DNA of 64,000 nt from Pseudisothecium myosuroides (Eukaryota; Streptophyta; Bryopsida; Hypnales; Lembophyllaceae), in contig OX637289.1 in NCBI GenBank assembly GCA_951799445.1, positions 10,321,321-10,385,320 on the forward strand. Direction: 5' to 3'. Position numbers and translations under genes: made by a program. Each line of letters begins with the position of its first letter. The first letter of the stretch is position 1. Below, one piece after another: positions 25,955-36,991 of the stretch. The notes below the pieces were generated by a model. The model ran no database searches. It saw only the letters and a list, made by a program, of their open reading frames with translations, and was not told the DNA's origin.

Positions 25955-28900
25955 ATGAGGCCGTGTGTGCGGTGGTGGGTCTTGGTTGTCGCCGCCACGC
26001 TCCTGGCGATGGTGGAGGCGCTTCTGGTGCCCAATGAGGCGCAGGCCATGCAGCAGCTGCAGCGCGGCTTGCAAGTGCACAAAAGCTCCTGGCCGGCTTC
26101 AGAGGATCCGTGCACGCGGTGGCAAGGAGTGCAGTGTAACAGCAACCATGTGGACACCATCAAGCTCAGCCAGCTGCCGCGCGTGCCCAATAGCCCTCTT
26201 AACGTCGCCCTAGACGGCTTCAAGGCGTTATCGTCGTTACGGGAGCTCAATGCGTCAGGGTTTGCTCTTGGACGCTCCATCCCCGACTGGTTCTTCACGA
26301 GCTTAACAGCTCTCGAACTTCTCGATCTCACAGCTAGTGGGCTATTCGGGACAATCCCATGGACGCTCGCCAATTTAGTAAACTTGACATTCCTCTCGCT
26401 CGCGAGGAACAACATCACGGGTGATATTCCAGCTACCATAGGAAGCATCCCGCGCCTCACTACCCTAAACCTGTCTTGGAACAAGCTGAACGGTCGTATC
26501 CCCAGCTCTCTCTTCAACGCAACAGGGTTAGTAGCTATAGACCTTTCTCATAATATCCTCACTGGGGAGCTTCCACCAACAGTAGGCAATCTGAGAAACT
26601 CCCAATTCTTCATTGCGTCTCACAACGAGCTCACGGGGAGTCTCCCTCCCGGGTTAGGGAGCCTGGGTTCCATGACGCAACTGGATCTCTCGTCGAATTT
26701 ATTCTCGGGTGCAATCCCAAATGAGTTTTCCCAGCTGAAAAACTTGGTGGAATTCTCGCTCGCAACGAACAACATCTCCGGGGCGTTCCCGACGACAATC
26801 ACGAATTGCACGAACCTGCGCACGCTCAACCTGCGGCAGAACGTGATGCGAGGCTATCTTCCAGAGAACATAGGCGAGTTGCGGAGTCTAGAAACTCTAG
26901 ACGTTTCCAGCAACAGGGTGACAGGGCTGTTGCCTTCGTCGCTGCTCACCTTGGTGAGCCTCAACACGGTCGATGTTGCGCACAACTACTTCTACGGACC
27001 CATTCTGGACCTTTCCAACGTGGAATTCCTGAACGTTTCCTTCAACTTTTTCAATGGGAGTGTGCCGGTGGGGCTGCTCCCGAGAGCAGCCGTGAAGAAG
27101 AATTGTCTGAGTGAGGGGCCAGGGCAGCATGCTCTCCGCACTTGCGTGAGATTCTACGCCAGACAGAATGTGATTTTCGGGGCTCCAGCCACGCCACCTA
27201 GTGTTACCCCAGTGGCGCAGCCTCAAGAGTCGTCATTCCCAGAAGAAAAAGCTACAAAACCCAAGCATTTGGTGCCCATTTTGTCAGGTGTACTAGGAGG
27301 GGTCGGCTTGATTGTCATAGTGGCGTCTCTTGTGTTTTGCCTGCACCGATGTTTGGTAAGGAAGAGCCGAGGCTCAGGGAGAACAACCGGCAGCTTAGGT
27401 GGAAGCATGAGAGGGGCATCAAATCGAGCAACTATTCCTGCTGTTCCTACAAGCCGAATGGGTGAAGTGTTCACGTACTCCCAGTTGCAACACGCCACCA
27501 AGAACTTCTCCCTGGGGAACTTGATTTCGAACGGCCATTCCGGGGATTTGTACAAGGGGCTGCTCGACAGTGGAGCCATGGTGGCCGTGAAGAGAATCGA
27601 TTTGAATAAGGTGAAGATGGAGACGTATCTGCAGGAGTTGGAAGTGTTGGGACGAGCTTCTCACACCCGACTTGTGCTGTTGCTCGGCCATTGCTTGGAT
27701 GGAGACGACGAGAAGTTTTTGGTGTATAAGTTTACACCGAATGGAGACTTGGCGTCGGCGTTGCATATGAAAGGTTCCCCGGGACCTTGTGAGGATGTTT
27801 TGCAGAGCTTGGATTGGATCACTCGACTGAAGATTGCGATTGGGGTGGCGGAGGCGCTCTCGTATTTGCACTCCGAATGCTCGCCTCCTATTGTGCACAG
27901 GTGCCAGATTGGTCCTTGGCTTTACACAAGCTTTATTCTTCTATTGCATGCTCCTTTTTCTCTATAATGTCTCATAACAGTATGCAACACTATCTTGTCA
28001 TAAAAATGCAGAATTCCATATAATGCTCTCCACCTATAATTTTATATTGTCCCTTGTCCATTCCCCAACCTTTTTCGCTGCTTGCACCTTTTCCTCTACA
28101 ATGTCTCATATCTATATGCAACACTATTTTGTCACAACACTAGACAACACTACAGAACTTCATATAATGCTCTCCACCTATTGTTTAGTATTGTCCCTTG
28201 CCTATTCACAAGCTTTTGGGTTGCATGCGCCTTTTCCTCTTTAATGCAACACTCTTTTGTCGCAACATTACAGAGCTTCATATAATCACGTGCAGTTTGG
28301 GCGCGCAGTCTGTTTCATTTAAGAGGGTTGGGTGTATCCCTCGACATGTTCAATCTGACTGTAGGGCTCCAAGATTTTTAGGATGCTGTAGGTTGAATGT
28401 GAGACGAGTGTGTACGAAGCGATGATATTCTTATATTAAGGTCATGTTAAAGAGAGTTGAGTGTGCTCAACTTCAGGATTGTCAACCGGTTGGAATATTG
28501 CTTGGTTTTGAATTGGCTAGGGTTATTCTATTGTTGGCAGAGATGTGAAGGCAAGCAGCATACTTCTGGATGATAAGTTTGAGGTCAGGCTTGGGAGTTT
28601 GAGTGATGCAAGGGTACAAGACGGGGACTCGCATCCCAGCCGCATCACCCGTTTGCTCGGCTTGTCTCAGTAAGTTCATGACCTTCAAAACAATATCTTC
28701 GCTTCTTAAAATTCATAACACAGCCTTTTGATTTGTCCTTTTACCGTTATATTCAGTGTTTGCCAACTCATGGGCATCGAATCTGTTCACTAATAATGAG
28801 GGGTTTTCTGCATGACTTGTGGATGCGCTTTTTCTACCTGGAGCAGATCGTCAGACCAAGGAGATTCAGGTGAGAGCTCTTGTTTCTCCCACCCTTTCCT

Positions 28901-30042
28901 GTTGTTGCTTTGGGTGCTACACGAGTTGATTAACCATTCCTTCAAAATCAACATGAACACGGTTTTTAGTAAACGACTTTGAGGACTTTTAGACAGCATC
29001 ATAAAGGAAAATTTTACGGACGCAAGATCATACAGAGGCCTCCCTGTGAGGCTTCGATGTGACCTCATGAATCGCGGGGAAGATTCTTTTTGTGGTATTG
29101 TCTAAAGTTCTTGAAATTTTACTGAACCCGTGCCTATTTATGGTCATTCGAACATGTATGGGTGCGCTCAGTTGTCATTCAGGCATAGACGTGGACAAGA
29201 CATGCTTGCATTCTCTGTACTGGAGTGTGCATTCACTTGGTCGAAAATTGTGAGCAAACTTAATTTTTGGCAATGCCGTCCTGTATCCACTGCTAGAAAA
29301 CAGGGCCTTAGTCAACAACTTTTTAGTGGCTTTGGACGAGTTTGACTCAGATGTTGTTTAGCTCATTTGTGTTGCTTCGAACGTGTTGCCTCGAACACTG
29401 TTTTTTACTAGTGCAATTAATGACATCAACTGCATCCCCATGGCAGGTGCTGCAGTCTCCACAAGCTGGGACGTTTACAACTTTGGCAAAGTGCTGTTGG
29501 AGCTTGTGTCTGGGAAGCTGGGCATAAGCGGTTCGATTCCAGATCCGCGCAGCGAGGCGTGGTTGGAGTGGGCTCTGCCATTGATCAGTGTGCATGACAA
29601 GGAGTCCTTACCCAAACTTGTGGACCCTTCGCTGATTGTGGATGAGGATTTGCTGGAAGAGGTTTGGGCCATGGCCATAATTGCGCGCGCGTGCCTACAC
29701 TCCAAGCCTCACAAGCGGCCGAGCATGAGGCATGTGCTGAAAGCTCTGGAGAATCCGCACAAAGTGGTGAGGGAGGAGAATTTCGGGGAGTCTTTAGCCG
29801 TGCGCACGTCGTCGCACAGCTCCTGGAATGAGGCTCTGTTTGGCAGCTGGAGGCACAACCACAACACCAACACGCTGTCCATGGCCGGGTTGCGCGAGGA
29901 CACGTATCATGGCTCTTCCCTGCCTGTTGCGAAGGCCACTGGAATTGCCTCCTCCAGTGCACCTGGACACGCGCGGCGCGGCTCGAGTGATATTGCTCCG
30001 GAACCGATTGATGAAGAGGCTCCCCATCATCAAGGACTTTGA
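25955..30042 (+). CDS. LRR receptor-like protein kinase, At2g16250-type, predicted pseudokinase
   Basis: Exons are 25955-27900, 28541-28669, 28847-28869 and 29447-30042, giving 897 aa. All introns are GT-AG and the frame closes exactly. The order is: signal peptide (about 1-22), N-terminal LRR cap with a DPCTRW motif (about 51-56), about ten LRRs up to residue 380, a membrane segment (about 439-464), and a kinase-like domain from about 505. The C-terminal half, with TSWDVYNFGKVLLELVSGKL and VDEDLLEEVWAMAI, matches my memory of Arabidopsis At2g16250, an LRR-RLK of unknown ligand. The kinase core is degenerate. Lys546 (VAVK) and HRD (648-650) are kept, but the catalytic-loop Asn is Ser655, DFG reads SLS (668-670), and the first Gly of the ATP loop is lost. 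It is probably a plasma-membrane signalling protein acting as scaffold or with weak activity. The start has a clear signal peptide and no better upstream in-frame ATG is seen. Confidence 0.9.
27924..28285. repeat. Tandem repeat in kinase-gene intron 1
   Basis: About 2.6 copies of a unit of roughly 135-145 bp. Shared landmarks are ACAAGCTTT, a CCTTTTCCTCT block, AATGTCTCAT, ATGCAACACTAT, and CATATAATGCTCTCCACCTA. The third copy is shortened. The array lies between the donor at 27901 and the acceptor before 28541, so it is removed by splicing. Confidence 0.8.
28847..28869 (+). other. 23-nt microexon of the receptor-like kinase
   Basis: Exon 2 ends at 28669 two bases into a codon, and the exon starting at 29447 needs one leftover base. 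Joining them directly breaks the frame. A segment bounded by CTGGAGCAG and GTGAGAGC supplies exactly 23 bases and restores the frame, encoding a short SSDQGDS linker inside the shortened activation-loop region. It is inferred from frame and splice signals only. Confidence 0.75.
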
Positions 30043-31725
30043 ATTTGGTGTGATTTTGGATCCAAATTTTAGTCTCGAATTAGTTTTTCCTTACTAGAAT
30101 GCACATGATTCCGATGATCTAGAGCTCTGTTGCCTCCCCCAACCAAACCCAGGCACCACAATTCTGCTGCCTTGTAGACTTTGCTTCCACAGAGGGTGGT
30201 GTGGTCATAGATTGATCACTATCACATGGGCAAATCGAATCACCAATTGGCTGGACTTCGCTCCTTTTAAATTTTTACTTTATTATTATGTCTCCGAGTT
30301 GCCAAGTTTAAACTGATTTCGTCGAGGTAGCAATTTAAGCAAAGGTCAAGGTGGTTCAATTTTTATTTTATTTTATAGTTATATTCTTGGGCTTCTCCCT
30401 CTTCTACTCCAGGAAGCCTTTTCATTCGATTGTGCGTGCTAGGTTAGTACATGACACGCAACTCACTTTAATATAGTTCTCTTACTACGCGCACTGATTT
30501 ATTGAACCTACCATTTTTTTGAAGTGGTGATTGCAAGTAGTTTACTAGTGTATGAGTGTGGCTTGTGGCTTGTTTGCAAGAACTGTTCGATTTAGTTTGT
30601 TCACAATCAAGTAAAATGCATATATGGCCAGGATGTGTGCAGCATATATTGTTCGATTCTGGACAAATCACTAGGGCAGAGCTTTTGAACACAATGTCTT
30701 GAGAGGGACACTGGGATGTCTCGAAAAGAAGTAGCTTCAGGGATTCCAAGCAAATGTTGAGGAGTTTTATTTTTTCCATTTTCTACTCTAGCCTTTTTGA
30801 TTAATGTATACGAGGTCTTAAGTTAGAAACTTCCCTTAACATTGTGAAATATTGATTCCTAGTGAAAGGATTAATTTTCAGAGCTCAAATTTGAGTGAAA
30901 GTGTACCATATTTCCTATGGAATTATATCCCATTTGATGGTAGTCTGCCAATGTGAAATTGTCTTTTGAGCAACTCCATTTGGATTTGTGTATAGGCATG
31001 TTTCACTATTGATTTTTCGAACCACACCAGGGCTTCTGGTACTATTGGTAACTTACAGTATTTAGATTGCACGTGTGGAAACAGGTGTTTGGTCAAATTT
31101 AAGCGACAGGCTAGTTGCTTCCAAAATGCAATCCAAACTGGCCCTTACGTAAATAACAGATGAATTTTTCTGAGAAACATTGATCCCACTTTTTGAAACT
31201 TTGTACAAAATGCGTTGTGGCACCTCAAGTTGGCATTCTAAGGTTGAAAGCATAGTCAAGCATAATTATGCTCTATTTTACAAACCGACGACTTTTATGT
31301 GTCAACTTCATCCAAAGTAAGAGATCCTCACGAAAATCCTTACGAACTAAGCAGTGTCCACATGTTTCACGATTTGCCAACTACCGTAATAATGAAATTA
31401 AGAGCAAAGTGGATGCAAGCCAAGGAACTCAGTGTCCATCTGGAAGAGCGTCTTGTGGTTGGCAGAACCAGGTCTACATGGAACCAAAAAACTCTGCCAT
31501 ACTGAGACTCCAGAGACTGTTGCATTAAAAGGAAAGGTTCAACCACAATTTAATTACAACAGAAGAACATGTACATCGAGATCAGGTTTTAGGCTGAGTA
31601 ATTAATACATAAACTAACAGTAGAACGAACTTCATAGACTACAAGAATTAAATAAATCAATGGCAAACCGGTCTCAGTTTTCAGAGAGCCACTCAACTCA
31701 TTGCATATTGCAGCTCACTTCTCAC
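30043..31725. other. Convergent 3' region between kinase and cysteine-rich protein genes
   Basis: Both neighbours end towards this stretch, so it should contain their 3' UTRs. No gene is supported; open frames of up to 103 codons occur without family resemblance. No unique polyadenylation signal stands out. Confidence 0.45.
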
Positions 31726-31990
31726 CTGCAAGAGTAAGACTTCCATCAGCAGCTTGAATGTTCATCATCATGTTTTCTAATGCATTACTAGGAACCAATG
31801 GCTGAGTAACAATTCATACACGTACAAACTAACAGTTGAACACTACCTGGGCACCAGTAGTAAATTTGAATCAATGAAAACCCTCGTCAGTTTGAGAATG
31901 CCGCTCTACTTAATTAGTACAATCATATTGAATCACTTCTCACCTGCAAGAGTGGGGCTCTCATCCTCTTGAATATAAAAAATCATGCTT
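31700..31990 (-). repeat. Duplicated segment with a repeated splice-donor-like site in a 3' UTR
   Basis: Two related stretches of about 200 bp, ending near 31780 and 31990, each contain CACTTCTCACCTGCAAGAGT (31716-31735, with one base changed, and 31934-31953). In the direction of the cysteine-rich gene this reads CTCTTGCAG followed by GTGAGAAG, a consensus donor, at 31944/31943 and 31726/31725. The nearer one lies 54 bases beyond the stop codon. A 3' UTR intron with alternative donors is possible. Confidence 0.5.
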
Positions 31991-31997
31991 TTTAATT

Positions 31998-34544
31998 TCA
32001 GCTCCGGCAGCCAAAGCAAGCGCAGGAGATGGGCACGAAAGAGCACAATCCGAAGGGAAGGCCTGTCACACCGCACCGGATGTTGTAGCAGCACACTGTT
32101 GGTAAGCACCACCGTCTGGAGCGGTCACAGCATGTGCACGGCGAGCACTGCCGGAAGTCGCCTAAGATTCGGCGAGTCGTCGAATTCAAATGCTTGTGAG
32201 AAACGCCGTCTGAAGCTGGGAAGAGCTGTAATTCAGTCCCATTTGAGAATCTCACCACGTCACTTTTTAAGGCAGTGCTGGATATGGTATCCCATTCGGA
32301 CTGTAAAGGCACAAATCATACCCAAGGTTCAGCAGCAGTTACATCAGAATGACACTGCACGTCGCATAAATGGTAAAGAGGTAACATTATTCAATCTCGA
32401 CAAATCTATCGCCATGAGGTGAATGTGGAGGGACAGCAACTACTAAAGATTTAACTCCCAGATTCACCTCAGAACTGTTGTCCAACCACTACTGTTCGTA
32501 GATGTACAAGTGGAAAGGTTCTAGATCTCTTTTAAGATTTTGAGCAATAATGGCTTAAACCAACTCATAACGGAAAAAAATTCTCAACCTTGTGGTTGCG
32601 ATCGATGGGAATACTCAGGGCAACATTAGATTGCACAGGTCCTAGCAACAAGTTTGAAATAACAAGCTTAAAATCTGACATCATGTACAATCAGGGGTGA
32701 GATTTCAAGTGTAAAATAATCGTTTGCACATCTAAGCAGTTTCGTTATATTAGCGCCATTCAAATCTCCAAAATTGTGACATTCAACTGCTCAAAGCTCA
32801 AAGCTCGTAAGAGTAGGATTTGTGTACATTTACGTTTTAGATCGCCAAGTACCATTCTCATGAATTCCCGCGACTATAAAAAAATTGACTTTGGTAACAA
32901 GTGTCCAATCCACCTCAAAGAGGTAGATTGAAACCTTGTTTTCTCAAACAATCATTAGCAAGCCATATAGGATTTCGATTCATGTTATCTCAACATTGTT
33001 GCTTAGACCCGTGCAATCTAAAGTGTCCCTAAGAGTGGCTTAGACATCAGAGGATGACTCAAGATTCCAATTTTGTGTTTGGGAGATTAATTTCGAACTA
33101 GGAACTAGTACACACATGAAAACTTCCTCCCAATGGTACACCCATGAAAGTGGTATGTCCTTTCAATGGTGGGACACCAATCCGTACCTTAATCAAAGAG
33201 TTGTTGTCCTTTTTCTGCCCCTCAGATCTCTGCACATCCGTTGAAAGATAACGTCAGTAATATGCCACAGGCTGTGTTTTCTAAGAGAATATCAGGCGCG
33301 CTCAGTGTAATAAACGTGCCAAATAAAGCAATATCTTTTGAAAACTCAGCTATATGATACTCCTTCAGAAAAAAGAGCTAACTATGTCTGTCCTAAACCA
33401 CAACAAGTTTTGCACCTAAACTAGAATCTCCATTTTATCCTAGTGCACTTTCAAATTATATATTCCTGCCGCTGATAACTGTCGGCTCAAAAATTCTCAT
33501 TTTAAATAATTGCAGAATAAACGACGCAGGAGGATTAGTTACAGAGGAGAAACGGTGATGGGGACATCTCACCACTGCCTGTTGTGATGAGGGCTCCGTT
33601 GTTGCACCTACAGACAGGAACAGAAAAGTAACCACCAATTGAGAAAATGAAGTGCCAGTAAGAGAGGATACTAATTCTCTCCTTATTCTCTCTCCTAAAC
33701 TGAAACTCATCTATTCATCCACTTGGTTGGACTAATTAGTGCAAGTGATGCAAAAAGCATCACTTCGCAAAACGTCTATGACCTCTGATCTTTGAGTGGA
33801 AATGGGGTTGTCTGCTATCACTTCCCAATGGTCTACAACCTCCCAATGGTCTACAACCTCCCAATCTGACATTGCATAAGCAATTAATTTCTGCATTAGA
33901 AAATTGACCTCAACAGATTCGGCTCTTTTTCCCAACCAGAGCTCTGAAAATCTCCCAATAAACACTCTATATTTGTTTAAAATGCAAAAATGTTTTTCAC
34001 CTTTTTCACATTAGCTATACAGTAGGCGTGTGGGGTTGCAGCACAAAGCAATGCAGGAGCGCAGTCCCTACTCTTGACTATTTCGACCTCCAAGAATCTC
34101 ATCTTTTTTAAGACCATCTACTGAAACCCACAGAAATTATTCCTTTCGCTCATTCTACTAAGAAAAAAAGTGTGAGAGTTTTGGAACACAACTCCTTCCA
34201 AGAATCCCAGTCTTTCAGCTTCTTGTGGTGAATGTACGCGGCTGTACACAACAGCAACCTATTCCTCTTTGGCCATGGATAGATGGAGAACTTCTAAATG
34301 TACTTCTCAATGCCTTTAGAGCTGGAATTCGCCCTTTGTACTCGTCTTCAATTCTACCTAATGAAAGAAAGCCCTAAAGCACGTTCATCGAGATGTCCTC
34401 CCTTTAGAGAACTCGGACGTGAATACTGAATACTAAAATTTTAGTTTAAAATCAACCCGAGCACCATAAATCAAAGCTTCCCGTGATACCTGCGAATAAC
34501 ATTCCCGCAACAAGGAACAGCTGCAACAATGAACGTGCGGCCAT
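31998..34544 (-). CDS. Small secreted cysteine-rich protein (12 Cys), function unknown
   Basis: Exons on the minus strand are 34544-34490, 33607-33573 (35 nt) and 32300-31998. All introns are GT-AG, the phases fit exactly, and the product is 130 aa. Residues 1-18 form a hydrophobic signal peptide starting MAARSLLQLFLVAGMLFA. A spacer with a short SNGTELQLFP segment follows, then a compact C-terminal domain with CSPCTCC, a single C, TVCCYNIRC, GLPFGLC and SCACFGC. The pattern resembles an uncharacterised plant-specific family (I believe labelled DUF7866, from memory), in which a GKPFGxCxFxPxxCxC-like core recurs. The role is unknown; a secreted or apoplastic protein is inferred from the signal peptide. 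An in-frame ATG five codons upstream (34559) could also be the start. It differs from EPF/EPFL peptides in cysteine spacing. Confidence 0.75.
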
Positions 34545-34559
34545 TCTATAATCTCCCAT

Positions 34560-36991
34560 GTGGGCAGCAGACTGTGCTTCCAGAGTTGACTCCCTCCTTT
34601 CGACCTCACCCAAACGCCTTGACTCTTCAAACGAGAACCTGCACACCCACCAAAAAAAGCTCGCAATGTCAACACCAAGAAGCAGCTGTCTACTTCACAC
34701 ACTGCCATTTCATTTCTCATGAAGTGTCACATTGCAAGGAAGAAAGAAAATCCAAGAAACGGTAACATTGGCAACCTGGATCACGTCCTCCATGCCTCCT
34801 GAAAACAGTCTCTCAGCCTGGTATACAATACGTATACGCTTCGAAGCTAGCTAAGATCGAGGCCCCACCATGATCACCAACCAAACATGCTGTGTGACCC
34901 AACTTGAAATGCAGCTCCAGCAAGAACAGAGTTTTCTGCAAAATAAGCTGCAAACCGGGCTGCAAACTCCACCAGCTCGATTGGGAAGTCAATTACAATG
35001 AAGGAAAATTCCTGGAGCCTGCATTGTCTGCTAACTGACTCGCTTGAGCTAAGCTACAACCTGCAATTTCCAGGAGCTGAGATTGAAGGGCAAAGTGACA
35101 AACATTAACGCAGACTTTGCATTAACTGATCTTCCCTCCGCCAAGGCTGGGGAGCCATAGTAGAGACAGATGAGCCCTCGTCAGAGTTGACAAGTCTGAC
35201 AGCACATGCATTAAGAGCCCCAAACTCAACTCTAGCCAGCTCTCAGTCTGTCTGCAGAATACGTTAAGCCACCAAGAAAGACCAACCAAAGCTGCTTGCT
35301 GCAAGAGCTGAGCTAGAGGCCATGAAAGCTAAGGAGCAAGCCAGCAAGGAGCTGAATCGGCTGTACTTCGCCCAAAGCTCATGACAGCACGATCATCACC
35401 CTGCAGCAGACGCCCCTGCCGGCTCCACAAAGGTGGGGTGTTCATGAAGAAGCATTCATCCGATTTTCTAAAGAGGGTTAAGTATTAGATAACCGATGAG
35501 CAAACAGGTTATCGTACATAACCGGTTGTACATTTTTCAATTACAACCTTTGATTTTCATGATCCAAGGGTGTAGGAGGCAAGTTGAAAAGAAAGAAGGT
35601 TATGAGTTGCAACTTGTAGTGGCGATGGTGACGGGTTGCCAATGGGACGGTGTCATATTAGCATTGAAAAATCACCAACTGGTTATGGTAGAACCACCCA
35701 TAGTCAATCACTTAAACGATTTTCAAACAGATTATAAGCAATTTGAGGTAAGTAAAATTTTTTGCCGTGTAGGAAAATAAGAAATATTGGGATTGCAAAT
35801 TTTCTGGAATTTTTTTCTCAAAATTGAAATTATTGTGATTTTTGGAAGCCAAAAAGTTGTCTGGACTAATAACCAATATTTAGACTATTCCAATTCCGAT
35901 CATAGTGTAACTACTTTCTTGTTCTCTACTTCCTATTTTCTTGGTCACTACTTTGGGACATGTGTGATAATGTTATCAATCCCAACCTTGAAAAGGAGAA
36001 AAAAAACCCTCTAAACTTGGGTTGGAAATTTGTTCCAACCTCGGTTGAAAATAGTTACAACCTCCAGATTGGATATGACTCTTTGTTTGGGAATGGGTGG
36101 TTCTAACTTACTCACCTAAAATATTTGTTTAGTTGATTTTTGTTGAAGATGAGAAGAAGTTGGATTCAACGCATTTTAATTCATGGTTTTGGGGCCTTTA
36201 GTGAATTAGTTGTGAATTTTTGAGGTAGAAGTTTGGAGAGGCTCTAAAATACCTGGGCTTGTGACATTGTGTGTACCTAGGGCTATATTAGGGATGCTTT
36301 AGGGTAGGTTTGATTTTAGTATACCCCACCTTGGGGGAAAATGCCTATGAAATTTATCATCAAGGTAGAAGTACCTATTACCTTTTATTTGAGCAATTTA
36401 ACATACTCCAATGTAAAATCAACATATGGACTATTTTTAACACATTTACAATTCAAAGTTATGAATTTGAAGCTTTGGTATATGTAAGAATATACCATGA
36501 ATTTTTGAAACTCAAACTTCATGATGTACTCTAAAACACTTTTTGTATTTCATGTACACATTTAGAACATTTTGGACTACTTGGATTTAGATATTCTTAA
36601 GATCAATTTATAGTTCAAGGTAGAGTTTTAGGGCACTTCCACTGTAGATTGAAATTCTACATTAATCTACCATAGAGTCCCTTGCCCTATTTTACATGAA
36701 ATGTTGCAACTTTGGTTATTACTTACATCATTGGTCTTCCTTATGCTATAATTCGGGGTGCAAGGTAGGGATGCACAAGTTCTTCATTTATTTCATTTCA
36801 TTTTTTAAACATACGACCTTCAAGGGCCGCAACTGGATTGACACAACACAACATCCAAGGCACCCCCGCGTGAGAAAGTCTAAGAATTATGTATCCCTGT
36901 CATGAGCAAGTAGAGGGACAAATCCCCTCTTGGCATGCGCCAGTACAAGGAGCCCTCATGCAAGCAATGTCAGCATGGGGAGTTGAATAGT
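34560..36991. other. Upstream region of the cysteine-rich gene, then intergenic DNA
   Basis: Positions 34560 to about 35400 are less AT-rich than the intergenic average and probably contain the promoter and leader of the minus-strand gene. From 35.4 kb the sequence is AT-rich with no gene. At 36818-36852 the CCTTCAAGGGCCGCA/TGACACA segment seen at 6411-6450 recurs. Within the gene's first intron, at 33824-33859, an 18-base word CCCAATGGTCTACAACCT is repeated directly. Confidence 0.4.

Noticed and set aside
25168..26517. A 449-codon open frame on the minus strand opposite the start of the receptor-like kinase
   Set aside because: It overlaps a clearly real LRR coding region and extends into the GC-richer upstream leader. 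Its sequence is rich in R, S, H and P, with no domain, signal or family resemblance, as expected for the antisense of GC-rich LRR codons.
29525..29545. GGTTCGATTCC resembling a tRNA T-loop
   Set aside because: It lies inside kinase exon 4 in a conserved coding block, and no cloverleaf can be formed around it.
34452..34646. A 64-codon minus-strand frame read as a stand-alone peptide
   Set aside because: Its useful part is the signal peptide that forms exon 1 of the cysteine-rich gene. The residues after the GTATCA donor are intron sequence.
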